This document shows positions 55,278 through 64,000 of a stretch of DNA of 64,000 nt, in pieces; position 1 is the stretch's first letter, and every line of letters starts with the position of its first letter. Position numbers and translations under genes: made by a program. The stretch is from an uncultured Bacteroidia bacterium (GTDB lineage: Bacteria; Bacteroidota; Bacteroidia; NS11-12g; UBA955): the NCBI GenBank assembly GCA_943788195.1, contig CALSPH010000002.1, positions 186,001 through 250,000 on the forward strand, given 5' to 3'. The notes under the pieces were generated by a model that searched no databases, was not told the DNA's origin, and was given only the letters and a program-made list of their open reading frames with translations.

Positions 55278-56679
55278 AGAAGTTCATAGCGTTAAAGCCT
55301 CCTTCACGTCCCACTCCACTATTCTTCATGCCTCCGAAAGGAGTTCTAAGGTCACGCAGTAACCAACAATTTATCCAAACGATGCCGGATTCGATCTTAG
55401 ATGCCATTCGATGAGCCCTTTGTAAGTTTTGTGTCCAAAGGGTTGCTGCCAAACCATATTCTGTGCTGTTGGCCAACTCCAATACTTCCTCTTCGCTATC
55501 AAAAGGTGTTAAGGTGACCACCGGACCAAAAATCTCTTCTAAATTACATACGCTATTTTTGCCTAAACCTTCAAGAATAGTTGGAGCAATATACCAGCCA
55601 CTTTCCAAACCATTCACAGTAACTGCATGTCCACCGGTGAGAATGGTAGCACCTTCTTGCTTGGCCAGGTCGATATAACCTAAAATTTTATCAAAATGAG
55701 GTTTTGATACAATGGCGCCCACCTTGGTTTGATCATTCAATGGATCTCCAATTTTTAATTTGCTGACTTCTTCTACAAAGCGCTGCTTAATTTGATCATA
55801 AACTTTGCGATGCACATAAATACGAGAGCCACATAAGCAAATCTCGCCTTGATTCATAAACGATGAATTAACCGTAGTGGCAATGGCTTTATCCAAGTCT
55901 GCATCGTCAAAAATAATATTTGGATTTTTTCCTCCTAACTCTAGACTTAACTTCTTAAACATTGGAGCCGCCACACTTGCGATATGTCTTCCTGTATTGG
56001 TACCACCCGTAAATGAAATTGCCTTCACCCGCGGATGTGCAACAAGCACACCACCCACACTTGGGCCTGTACCGTGCAAAATATTTAATACCCCTTTTGG
56101 CAAGCCAGCTTCTATGCAAAGTTTAGAAAACAGAAATGCAGTTGCGGGTGTTATTTCGCTGGGTTTAGCAATAACACAATTGCCTGTAGCCAAGGCAGGC
56201 GCAATTTTCCATGTGAACAGATATAAGGGTAAATTCCATGGACTAATGCATGCAACAACACCTAATGGATGACGTTGGGTATAATTAATAGCATGTCCCG
56301 GCATAATATGACTGTCTGAAGCATACTGCATCGCTGCAGTGGCAAAAAAGCGCATATTCTGTGCTGCTCGAATCATTTCATTCTTGGCTAACCATAACGG
56401 TTTGCCTTGATCCATGCTTTCGGCTTTTGCTAATTCATCCCGATTCGCATCAATCAACTCAGCAATACGATTCATTATTTTGAACCGCTTCTCATTATTT
56501 AATACGCCCCATTCAGGAAAAGCCTCCTCTGCCGACTTAACAGCCTTCTCCACATCTTTTTCATTTGAATTGGGAATACTGCCGTAAACTACTCCCTTAC
56601 TAGGATTAAAATTATCTATAATTTGATTGTCAATTGCATCGCTCAATGCACCATCAAGATAGTTCTGAATTTTAAGCAT
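55243..56679 (-). CDS. Aldehyde dehydrogenase, ALDH8A1-like (2-aminomuconic semialdehyde dehydrogenase)
   Basis: A 478-residue NAD-dependent aldehyde dehydrogenase: GVVACISPWNLPLYLFTWKIAPALATGN, SFTGGTNTGRHIAS, KKLSLELGGKNPNIIF, catalytic cysteine in NQGEICLCGSRIYV (about residue 280), EEIFGPVVTL and the C-terminal INCWLLRDLRTPFGGMKNSGVGREGG. The NCWLLRDLRTPFGGMK signature is characteristic of 2-hydroxymuconic / 2-aminomuconic semialdehyde dehydrogenases, hence tryptophan/kynurenine degradation. No other kynurenine gene is adjacent. It follows the ComA-like gene by 15 bases. Confidence 0.9.
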   Translation of the reverse strand: MLKIQNYLDGALSDAIDNQIIDNFNPSKGVVYGSIPNSNEKDVEKAVKSAEEAFPEWGVLNNEKRFKIMNRIAELIDANRDELAKAESMDQGKPLWLAKNEMIRAAQNMRFFATAAMQYASDSHIMPGHAINYTQRHPLGVVACISPWNLPLYLFTWKIAPALATGNCVIAKPSEITPATAFLFSKLCIEAGLPKGVLNILHGTGPSVGGVLVAHPRVKAISFTGGTNTGRHIASVAAPMFKKLSLELGGKNPNIIFDDADLDKAIATTVNSSFMNQGEICLCGSRIYVHRKVYDQIKQRFVEEVSKLKIGDPLNDQTKVGAIVSKPHFDKILGYIDLAKQEGATILTGGHAVTVNGLESGWYIAPTILEGLGKNSVCNLEEIFGPVVTLTPFDSEEEVLELANSTEYGLAATLWTQNLQRAHRMASKIESGIVWINCWLLRDLRTPFGGMKNSGVGREGGFNAMNFFTEQQNVCVKL

Positions 56680-56694
56680 AGGGCAAAATTAGAC

Positions 56695-57462
56695 TTATTT
56701 GTCTAAAAAGAAGTCAAAACTATCTCCCCTTAATCCCAAGCGCAAAGTTTCCAATGGAATTACTTCAGAAGGCGCAATATTACCTAGATTAACATTGGCA
56801 CCATACAATTTCATAAACCATACCTGCTGCGCCTTTTGAGGAGCTTCCCAAATAATTTTGTCTAACGGTACTTTTCGAATAATCTCAGCCACAAGTCCAC
56901 TTCTCACCTCACCTGTACCTCTAAAAATTCCAACTGTTCCACTTTCTCTAGCCTCTGCTATTACCTTCCATACACCAGCTTCTAGTTCAGCTTGCATCAT
57001 ATCAATCCATTCATAAGGAGGGATAATTTTTTCAGCATCTTTAGAACCTACTTCACTTATTACCGTGACATACTTGGATAATTTATGAATGTAGTCGCAC
57101 TTTTCATCTTGGCTGATATTAATTGAACCATCAGAAACTTCCGCATGTTTAACTCCATACTTTTCTAAAAGTTTCACAAAATCATCAAATTGATTCCGTA
57201 TTACAAATGCCTCAAACAAAGTACCTCCGAAATAAACTGCCATACCCGCATCTTGGTAGAGTTTAATTTTTTCTTGTAGTTTAGGAGTCGCGATTGATGT
57301 CCCAAAGCCCAGTTTTATAATGTCTGTATAATCGGAGCAATTGCTCAGAAAGTCCTCTGCTTGAAGAAGACTTAAACCTTTATCCATCACCATAGTTATG
57401 CCAGATTCTCTTGGTTTTACGGCTCGCTCTGGTAGTTGACTTAATGTATAGTTTAAACTCAT
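56695..57462 (-). CDS. Phosphosulfolactate synthase-like protein (ComA family)
   Basis: A 255-residue TIM-barrel protein: LPERAVKPRESGITMVMDKG near the start, DIIKLGFGTSIA, VYFGGTLFEAFVIRNQ, HAEVSDGSINIS and ISEVGSKDAEK, with GEVRSGLVAEII. The family adds sulfite to phosphoenolpyruvate to give phosphosulfolactate, the first step to coenzyme M in archaea. Bacterial homologs occur where coenzyme M is absent, so a role in sulfolactate or other sulfonate metabolism is plausible but unproven. Its ATG directly follows the TPR gene stop. Confidence 0.9.
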   Translation of the reverse strand: MSLNYTLSQLPERAVKPRESGITMVMDKGLSLLQAEDFLSNCSDYTDIIKLGFGTSIATPKLQEKIKLYQDAGMAVYFGGTLFEAFVIRNQFDDFVKLLEKYGVKHAEVSDGSINISQDEKCDYIHKLSKYVTVISEVGSKDAEKIIPPYEWIDMMQAELEAGVWKVIAEARESGTVGIFRGTGEVRSGLVAEIIRKVPLDKIIWEAPQKAQQVWFMKLYGANVNLGNIAPSEVIPLETLRLGLRGDSFDFFLDK

Positions 57463-58875
57463 TTACTTTTTATATTGGTTAATAAGGGATTGTATCATTT
57501 TATCTTTCTCGATAGAAGGATCAAATAAATACAATAAATTGTGATCTTTATAATTACTGTTTAATGCTTTTTCTAAGTAAACAGAAGCCTTATTTATTCG
57601 TTCTAATTTTAGGTTCAGTGCTGCCAACCGGTAGTTAATCTGGTGAGAATCGGGTAAATAAAACGATGCGGTTTCAAGCGTATCTGCTGCCATTTCAAAA
57701 TTCTCCTGCTCAGAGTAAAGCGCAGAATATTCTATCCATATGGCATGCTCCTCAGGGAAAATACGTATGAGCGTTTCGAAAATCTCCTCTGCTTGTACAT
57801 AGGCTTGATTTCTAACATGAACTTGTGCCAAACTGAGCCCGTAATGGCTATCTTCATTCTTGCCATACTTATAAGCATTGATTAGAAAATATGTAGATTC
57901 TTTAAATTTATTCTCAGCCATTAAGCTCATCCCAATGCCATACCAAGCTGAGGGTGTTTGTAAGTCAATTGAAATAGCTTTTCTATAATACGCTCTGGCC
58001 TTCTCAAAAAAGTTCAACTTTTCTGCACAATAACCCAAGTTGGTATAAATCAGGCTATCCTCATCAAAATTCGTAATCAACTCCTCATACTTTTGAATTG
58101 CCTCAGGGTACATTTCTTGTTCTTGATAGGTGTTTGCAATTCCAAAATGCCCTAAATAATTATGATCATTTATAGCAATTACCATCTCTTGCGCCCATAA
58201 TGCATTGTCATACTGCTCTAAACCAGCAAAAGCGTTTCCGTAATAATGCCATGCCGTTTCAGAGTATGGTTTAGAATCGATTACTTGACCAAAAATCTTC
58301 AACCCTTCCGTATACCATTCATTGTCAAAAATTAACATAGCCAAATGATCCAATACAAATTCATTCTGTGGTTGCAAAATGGATAGTTTCTTAAATACAA
58401 TCAGCGCATCCCCTTTCTTGTTGGCATTTAGATAACATAGCGCCATTTGAAATAATATATCAAACCGATTCGCACCGTGATGAAACGCTGCTCTAAAGTT
58501 TTTTATGGCTTTATCATACATTTTAAAATGCTCATAAACTTGGGCGGAAGTCTCATAAACATCAAAGTCTGTCGGGCTTAATGTTTTGGCAAGCTCAAGA
58601 TATGATACCGTTTGATCTAAATTATTTGAACGACAATGGATTTCAGCCATCCGCAAGGTGAAAAATACTGAATACTGATGTTGAGATAAGGCCTCGTAAA
58701 TGATGAATTTTACTTTTTGAAAATCATTCTCACCCGCTTCATACATAAAGTATTGATAAAGTGCCTCCCATTGATCTGCACTCAAGAAAACATATTGGTC
58801 ATCCTTATAGTATGATTCAAATTCAGCCAGTTTAAGGTGGCTTGGTTCATTATGATCATCTTCAAAAAAGGACAT
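57463..58875 (-). CDS. Tetratricopeptide repeat protein
   Basis: A 470-residue soluble protein of about 12 TPR units of 34 residues: KAIKNFRAAFHHGANRFDILFQMALCYLNANKKGDALIVFKKL, ALWAQEMVIAINDHNYLGHFGIANTYQEQEMYPEAIQKYEEL, ARAYYRKAISIDLQTPSAWYGIGMSLMAENK and so on. There is no signal peptide or other domain. It is likely a cytoplasmic scaffold. First gene of the unit TPR / ComA-like / ALDH. Confidence 0.9.
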   Translation of the reverse strand: MSFFEDDHNEPSHLKLAEFESYYKDDQYVFLSADQWEALYQYFMYEAGENDFQKVKFIIYEALSQHQYSVFFTLRMAEIHCRSNNLDQTVSYLELAKTLSPTDFDVYETSAQVYEHFKMYDKAIKNFRAAFHHGANRFDILFQMALCYLNANKKGDALIVFKKLSILQPQNEFVLDHLAMLIFDNEWYTEGLKIFGQVIDSKPYSETAWHYYGNAFAGLEQYDNALWAQEMVIAINDHNYLGHFGIANTYQEQEMYPEAIQKYEELITNFDEDSLIYTNLGYCAEKLNFFEKARAYYRKAISIDLQTPSAWYGIGMSLMAENKFKESTYFLINAYKYGKNEDSHYGLSLAQVHVRNQAYVQAEEIFETLIRIFPEEHAIWIEYSALYSEQENFEMAADTLETASFYLPDSHQINYRLAALNLKLERINKASVYLEKALNSNYKDHNLLYLFDPSIEKDKMIQSLINQYKK

Positions 58876-58966
58876 GGATTAATTCAATCTAATTTCCCCA
58901 AAATTACTTTATCCAATTTTGTTCTGAGATTAAGATATCACAATTTTATTCACTTATTTTGCTGCA

Positions 58967-61900
58967 ATGAAAAAAATATGGTTGATATTACTATGTACAT
59001 GGCAATTCATTGCCTTTGGACAGTCCAATGTTCAAGCCAATTGGCAGCAAGATGTATCTTATAATATACAGGTAACTTTAGATGATGAAAACCACATCCT
59101 AAACGGGCAAATTGATATAGGCTATACCAACAATTCACCTCAAACCTTAAATGAGGTTTGGATACACCTGTGGCCCAATGCCTATAAGAATAACTTAACT
59201 GCTTTTGCGAAACAACAACTGGAAAACAATAGCACCTCATTCTATTTTGCCAAACCCAAAGCACGCGGTTATATCGATAGTTTAGACTTTACTGTTGATG
59301 CTCAATCACTCAAATTAACGTATCACCCTGAGCACGTAGATTTAGCAAAATTAACATTAAACACACCATTGAAATCTGGTGAAAGCATCGTGATTAGTTC
59401 TCCATTTAGAGTGAAAGTTCCTGGCAGTTTTTCAAGAATGGGGCATGTAAGAAATAGCTACCAAATAACGCAATGGTTTCCCAAACCTGCGGTTTATGAC
59501 GTAAACGGATGGAACACTATGCCCTATCTGGATCAAGGTGAATTCTATAGCGAATTTGGGTCATTCAATGTTAGTATTACCGTGCCTCAAAACTACGTTG
59601 TGGCCGCAACCGGGGTTCTTCAAGATAGTTCTGAAATGGATTGGCTAAATGATCGAATCACCTATTATAAGGGTCGTGGTAAAAGAGAGGAAGACGAAAC
59701 TGCAAGCAGCGCATTGCTCAAGACGTTGCACTTTAAACAAGACAAAATACATGACTTTGCATGGTTTGCAGATAAAGAATTTTTTGTTTTTGAAAGTAAA
59801 CAAACCCTCTCTGATTCTTCAGCAACAATCAATACGTATTTATACTCAACGAATGAATATGATAAATCTGCAATTCAATATGTAAATCAAGGCGTTAAGT
59901 TTTATTCGGATAAAGTAGGAAATTATCCTTATGCATCGGCAAGTGCTGTAATAGGACCACTAAAAGCTGGTGGAGGCATGGAATACCCCATGATTACCGT
60001 TCTTGCTAGCACAGACAAAACCACCATTGTGCATGAAGTAGGCCACAATTGGTTTTATGGAATCATAGGAACCAATGAACGCAATTTCCCTTGGATGGAT
60101 GAAAGCATAAATACCTACTATGAAAACAGACATAGTAAAAGTACGAAAGATGTTTCAGATGTGTTCAAGCCTAATTACAACAGCAAATATGCTGCACAAG
60201 ACCGTTTCGCTGATGGCTTATCCATTGTTTATGCCAACAGTTTAACACGGAATACAGATCAAGCAATTGACTTGCATTCCAAAGATTATACCTCTTCCAA
60301 TTATGGTGGTATTATTTATGGAAAAGGTGCTTATATCTTTTCATTGTTACAACAATTTCTTGGAGATAGTCTTTTCGATTCTGCAATGCAGAACTTCTAT
60401 GAAGAATGGAAATTCAAAACATCCTTTACCAGGTGATTTTGAAGCTTCAATTAAAAAGTCCACCAACCAAGATTTGGATTGGTTCTTTGATGAATTGCTA
60501 AGCACCACAAAGAACTATGATTATAAGGTGAAAAAAATTCGTTACAAAAAAATTGCCCATGAAGAGCTATCAAATCATCCTAACAACTATCAAGTATTGG
60601 TAAAAAACACGGGTAAAGTTGCAGCTCCATTTCAACTCATGACGTTAGACGAAAATGGAGAAAAGCTAAAATCAAGGTGGGATAGCGGATTTGTAGGAAA
60701 AAGATGGGTTTCATTGCCGGGTACAGAACGATATCTCTCACTAACCAATGAAAACTTAAAAAATAAAGAAGGCAAACGCATGGTTAAACGAATGGATAAA
60801 GTTAATCAAGTTGCGGTTAATCTAGATAACCCTTTAAATGAGGTAAACATTCATAACAATCGAATCCGCGCCAAAGGGTTACTCAAAAAGACTGAGAAAT
60901 TTGCATTAGGCGGAGCTAATCATCTGGACCGCAGAACCACTCCAAGCCTAGTGCCATTAGCAAATTATAACTATTATGATAATTGGATGATTGGTGGTTC
61001 ATTAAACAACTTAGCACATTGGGAAAGAAGGTTTCATTATTATGCAGCAGGTTTTTATAGCGGCAGTTTGCAACCCCTAAAATATGAACTTTATGCACGG
61101 CAAATGTTCGCACTAAATATGAAATCAGCTCACCGATTAGATCTGTATGCTAAAGCGGCTTCCTTTGGTTATGAACATGGAATTGGTGGTCTGAGATCTA
61201 CTTATCAAAAACTGAATGGTGGACTTTCTGTGTATTTGAAAAACCAGAAAAAGCCCAATTCTAGAGCGTTTAGGAAAATTGATTTAACCTACAATAAACT
61301 TTTTGATGTGTTAGATAAGAATCATGCAGATGCCGCATCGATCACCCCTACATCGTATGCTTCAGTGGTCAGAGCATTATACTCTTACAAGAGCAATAAA
61401 AAGTTAAACCCTCTCGAATATCAAATTACATTCGAACAACTTTCCGCTCCAAGTACAATTACATTTCTGAGTAGTAACAATCAAAAATTATTTGGAGAAA
61501 TTACCAAAGTGTTTCACTTCAGCAAAATGAAGAACTACCTTAAAACACGCTTTTTTACTGGATTTATTTTTGGCAATAACAAGCCTTCAACTTATCTCTA
61601 TTCTGCAGGTGGAAACAATGGTTTAACCGATTACACTTATGACCGTAATTTATTGGCGCGTAGTGAACGATTTAATTCCATTCCCAATGGCGTATTAGGA
61701 GCTCGTGTCCTTGTATCACATTTCAGTGGAATGCGTATCCCCGTTTGGATGCCTAGCCAAGGATCGGTACAGTCCGTAAACTTAGAATATAACTTTACGA
61801 AGAAAATGCCCTTTAACATCTATCTTGACATGAGTTACAGCAATGGAAACAATGCTATTTTTAACAATGATTTTAACTATGTTGGGGGTATTAATTTTGT

Positions 61901-62102
61901 ATTGATTAAAAACTATGTTGAGTTCAGTCTGCCCTTGGTTTACAGCAAGGATTTTGCAAACCAGATGGACTTTACTGGAATTAAGGAATCAAAGCATCTA
62001 TCAACAAACTACAACCCTTTTAAGAATTGGCATAGACTGATTGTATTTAAATTAAAATTGGATTTTAGCAAAGACGACTTAATTAACTTAAGCGGATTAT
62101 GA
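58967..62102 (+). pseudogene. M1 family metallopeptidase, split by one frameshift
   Basis: Reconstructed as about 1045 residues. Signal peptide (WLILLCTWQFIAFGQS). The M1 N-domain (NVQANWQQDVSYNIQVTLDDENH), GGGMEYPMITVL, HEVGHNW at residues 356-362 and third ligand Glu379 (WMDESINTYY). After the break the second frame continues HPLPGDFEASIKKSTNQDLDWFFDELL, then a long strand-rich C-terminal domain that ends in barrel-like strands. Frame one ends at 60436; frame two can be read from about 60419. One extra A in the A4 run at 60416-60419 explains it. An exported aminopeptidase; ends four bases into radC's 3' end. Confidence 0.87.
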
Positions 62103-62789
62103 TAACTTACCGTTATCAGCAAAACTATGATATCCTTGATTTGAAATAATCAAATGATCCAAGACAATAATATCCAAAAAAGTCCCTGCATTTATCAATT
62201 TCTGAATTAGCATTCTATCCGCTTTACTGGGCTTCAAAGCGCCCGAAGGATGATTATGTAGTAGAATAATCCCACTTGCATGGTCTTCTAAAGCCGTTTT
62301 ATAGATCCGTTTAGGGTCTACCACGGTACCGGCAATGCCTCCCTCGCTTATTTTATGCCTGCTGATCAACGCATTACTTCTGCTCAAGGTAATCAGCCAG
62401 AATTGCTCATAAGAAAGGTCCTGGAGGTCTCCTTTCATTAAATCAAATACCTTTTTACTGCTGTCCATTATTGGATTTTTAACTTGGGCGCTCAATTCCT
62501 TTCTTGCTGCCAATTCTAAAGCTGCAATAATGGTAATTGCTTTTGCAGGACCAATTCCTTGAATGGTGCAATATTCATTAATATTAAAACGAGCCAGTTG
62601 ATTTAAATTATAGTTGGCCTTTTTCAATAAATCAGCCGCAACATCAATGGCTGACTTTTCCTTGATACCTGAACCTATTAATATCCCGATAAGTTCTTTA
62701 TCACTTAAGGTGTGTTTGCCATGTCGTGCAAGTTTTTCTCTAGGTTTATCATCTTCAGACCAAAATTTTATGCTTTCATACCTTTTCAT
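62097..62789 (-). CDS. radC: RadC/JAB1-MPN domain protein
   Basis: A 230-residue protein: an N-terminal UPF0758 helix-hairpin-helix (TLSDKELIGILIGSGIKEKSA, IQGIGPAKAITIIAALE) and a C-terminal MPN metalloprotease-like domain with ISEGGIAGTVVDPKRIYKTALED and LLHNHPSGALKPSKAD (HxHx(n)D). The historical DNA-repair role is disputed. Its ATG abuts the U tract of the rpsT terminator, so expression requires read-through or a promoter within the hairpin region. Confidence 0.94.
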   Translation of the reverse strand: MKRYESIKFWSEDDKPREKLARHGKHTLSDKELIGILIGSGIKEKSAIDVAADLLKKANYNLNQLARFNINEYCTIQGIGPAKAITIIAALELAARKELSAQVKNPIMDSSKKVFDLMKGDLQDLSYEQFWLITLSRSNALISRHKISEGGIAGTVVDPKRIYKTALEDHASGIILLHNHPSGALKPSKADRMLIQKLINAGTFLDIIVLDHLIISNQGYHSFADNGKLS

Positions 62790-62822
62790 AAAAAATGTCC
62801 ATCGGCCTAAGGCTGATGGACT
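62790..62822 (-). terminator. Terminator of rpsT, overlapping the radC leader
   Basis: Minus strand GTCCATCAGCC TTA GGCCGATGGAC with one mismatch, then ATTTTTT. It lies 25 bases after the rpsT stop; the next bases are the radC ATG. Confidence 0.7.
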
Positions 62823-62846
62823 TTCAAGGTATTATTAAATATTTAA

Positions 62847-63101
62847 CTAGCCTAAGCCGTTAACGTATTTAGTTAGTTTACTTTTCTGATTGGCCGCTTT
62901 ATTTTTGTGAATGATATTTTTCTTTACCAATCGATCGATCATGGTATACACATTCTTCAACAATTCTGAAGCTTCTTTTTGATCCGTGGTTCCTTTTAAA
63001 CGTTTAACCGCGGTACGTGTAGACTTATGCTGATACTTATTTAAAGCATTCGCTTTCTTGTTTTGTCTGATTCTTTTTAAAGCTGATTTATGATTCGCCA
63101 T
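62847..63101 (-). CDS. rpsT: 30S ribosomal protein S20
   Basis: An 84-residue, highly basic helical protein: MANHKSALKRIRQNKKANALNKY, KSTRTAVKRLKGT, and IDRLVKKNIIHKNKAANQKSKL. Primary 16S rRNA binder. The leader contains a TCCTAAAAATAGGA hairpin (63121-63134), and a TATTTTTG -7 box lies at 63138-63145, 37 bases before the ATG. Confidence 0.98.
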   Translation of the reverse strand: MANHKSALKRIRQNKKANALNKYQHKSTRTAVKRLKGTTDQKEASELLKNVYTMIDRLVKKNIIHKNKAANQKSKLTKYVNGLG

Positions 63102-63137
63102 TTCGCTGAAATATGTTAAGTCCTATTTTTAGGAGTG

Positions 63138-63145
63138 CAAAAATA
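63138..63145 (-). promoter_or_regulatory. -7 box TATTTTTG of rpsT
   Basis: Exact minus-strand TAnnTTTG match, followed by a short hairpin (TCCTAAAAATAGGA) in the untranslated leader. Confidence 0.5.
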
Positions 63146-63181
63146 TTATAATTAGTCGATAAAACAAACAAATAGAGCTTC

Positions 63182-63853
63182 TTAATACTTGAAATATGAA
63201 AGGTAGGTAGAAACATCAAATTTTTTGGCCTCAGTACCCATTCTTACAATTTTCACCACTTCAATTAAATCGCCTTGTTGAATCTTGTTTACCACGTCCA
63301 TTCCTACTACCACTTTTCCAAATACACTATGTCGGTTATTCAGATGAGGTGTTTCTTTATGGGTGATAAAAAACTGACTGCCATTGGTTGCTCTACCACT
63401 ATTAGCCATACTTAAAATCCCAGGGCCATCATGCCTTAAACTCTCATGAAATTCATCTTGAAAAGAATATCCAGGACCACCCATACCATTACCTAAAGGA
63501 TCGCCCCCTTGGATAACAAAATTAGGGACTACGCGGTGAAATTTCAAGCTATCAAAATAAGGTGTGCCCAATGGTTTTGCTATATTTTTAATGGTTCCTT
63601 CGGCTAAGCCTACAAAACTTGCAACGGTTATTGGTGCTAATTTGAATGCCATATCGCATACTATTAAACCTTTGGATGTTTTAATTTCAGCGTATAATCC
63701 CTCTGGAAGGGAATCATAGTGCTGATACATAGTGGCCGCTTTTTTAGACTTTTTACTCGAAGAACCTGCAGTGCTATCTCCAGCCTTTTTCTTTCCGCCA
63801 CAAGATGCAAAAAGTAACAAGGCAGTTAATGTGATTGTGCAATATTTAATCAT
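63182..63853 (-). CDS. Peptidyl-prolyl cis-trans isomerase lipoprotein (cyclophilin)
   Basis: A 223-residue lipoprotein (lipobox ALLLFASC, C18), followed by a Lys/Ser-rich linker and a cyclophilin domain: FDSLKFHRVVPNFVIQGGDPLGNGMGGPGYSFQDE, GILSMANSGRATNGSQFFITH, HLNNRHSVFGKVVVGMDVV. The catalytic Arg (FHRVV) and the FITH region are present. Envelope protein folding, probably on the periplasmic face of a membrane. The upstream glycine-rich gene ends 11 bases before the start. Confidence 0.95.
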   Translation of the reverse strand: MIKYCTITLTALLLFASCGGKKKAGDSTAGSSSKKSKKAATMYQHYDSLPEGLYAEIKTSKGLIVCDMAFKLAPITVASFVGLAEGTIKNIAKPLGTPYFDSLKFHRVVPNFVIQGGDPLGNGMGGPGYSFQDEFHESLRHDGPGILSMANSGRATNGSQFFITHKETPHLNNRHSVFGKVVVGMDVVNKIQQGDLIEVVKIVRMGTEAKKFDVSTYLSYFKY

Positions 63854-63864
63854 AGTTTATTAAT

Positions 63865-64000
63865 TTATTTACCAAAAAGTTTTCCCAAGGTTCCTAAGAT
63901 ACCGCCTCCACCAGAGCTGCGCTGATTTCCACCATCACCTAGCATACCCAATATGTCACCAATATCAAGACCAACAGAACTATTACCACCGCTCAAACCT
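63865..64000 (-). CDS. C-terminus of a glycine-rich (DUF937-like) protein, cut by the window edge
   Basis: The last 44 codons of a frame that runs past the window edge. GLDIGDILGMLGDGG, RSSGGGGILGTLGKLFGK: alternating glycine-rich and hydrophobic heptads end in GKLFGK, as in DUF937/YidB-type proteins, which have unknown function. The stop is 11 bases before the cyclophilin ATG, so the two are probably co-transcribed. Confidence 0.6.
   Translation of the reverse strand, partial: GLSGGNSSVGLDIGDILGMLGDGGNQRSSGGGGILGTLGKLFGK

Overview
The window is chromosomal DNA from a member of the Bacteroidota, AT-rich by eye. Four things point there: many secreted proteins end in a type IX secretion (T9SS) sorting domain with a YPNP/FPNP motif; a T9SS plug-domain (DUF5103) protein is present; several promoters match the Bacteroidota -7 box TAnnTTTG; and Shine-Dalgarno sequences are scarce. 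Most content is housekeeping. There is no rRNA, CRISPR array, prophage or complete insertion sequence.

Layout. 0-2.3 kb: trxA (its start codon lies one base outside the window), small hypothetical genes, an outer-membrane protein remnant, a GIY-YIG nuclease gene, and tRNA-Leu(UAA) and tRNA-Gly(GCC). 2.4-7.3 kb: a FAD amine oxidoreductase, aconitase, a CoA-transferase B subunit and a DCC thiol oxidoreductase. 7.3-12.7 kb: secreted and outer-membrane proteins around a three-gene SPFH/SHOCT operon, with dispersed repeats. 12.9-20.5 kb: a long leftward run rseP-hscB-moeA-modE-tauE-moaD-moeB-moaE-moaCB-moaA, holding most molybdenum-cofactor genes. 20.6-25.3 kb: an ECF sigma factor, an anti-sigma-like protein ending in a predicted barrel, and a T9SS cargo gene. 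25.3-32.5 kb: the RDD / SpoIIM / DUF4129 / DUF4350 / MoxR / DUF58 locus, with three genes broken by single-base shifts. 32.5-40.6 kb: DMT transporter, fabG, tatC, rpiB, a T9SS protein, truB, ribF and a DUF1684 lipoprotein. 40.6-51.5 kb: RluA, a rearrangement junction, dprA, the T9SS plug protein, an ABC-F ATPase, ribBA, bacilliredoxin, ahcY and gyrB. 51.6-64 kb: a cytochrome/copper-monooxygenase T9SS protein, an asparaginase/PPK2 deletion junction, an ALDH8A1-like dehydrogenase with a ComA-like synthase and a TPR protein, an M1 peptidase, radC, rpsT, a cyclophilin lipoprotein and a partial glycine-rich protein.

Two themes stand out. First, about ten single-base frameshifts and two junctions that cut two genes at once all lie between 23 and 60.5 kb; this is either assembly error or recent gene decay. 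Second, several genes have unusual architectures: the ECF/anti-sigma/barrel pair, the MoaC-MoaB fusion, the SpoIIM double-domain protein, and a tRNA-Leu 3'-end duplication bracketing the GIY-YIG gene. No completely new system could be demonstrated; the best candidates are listed in the findings.
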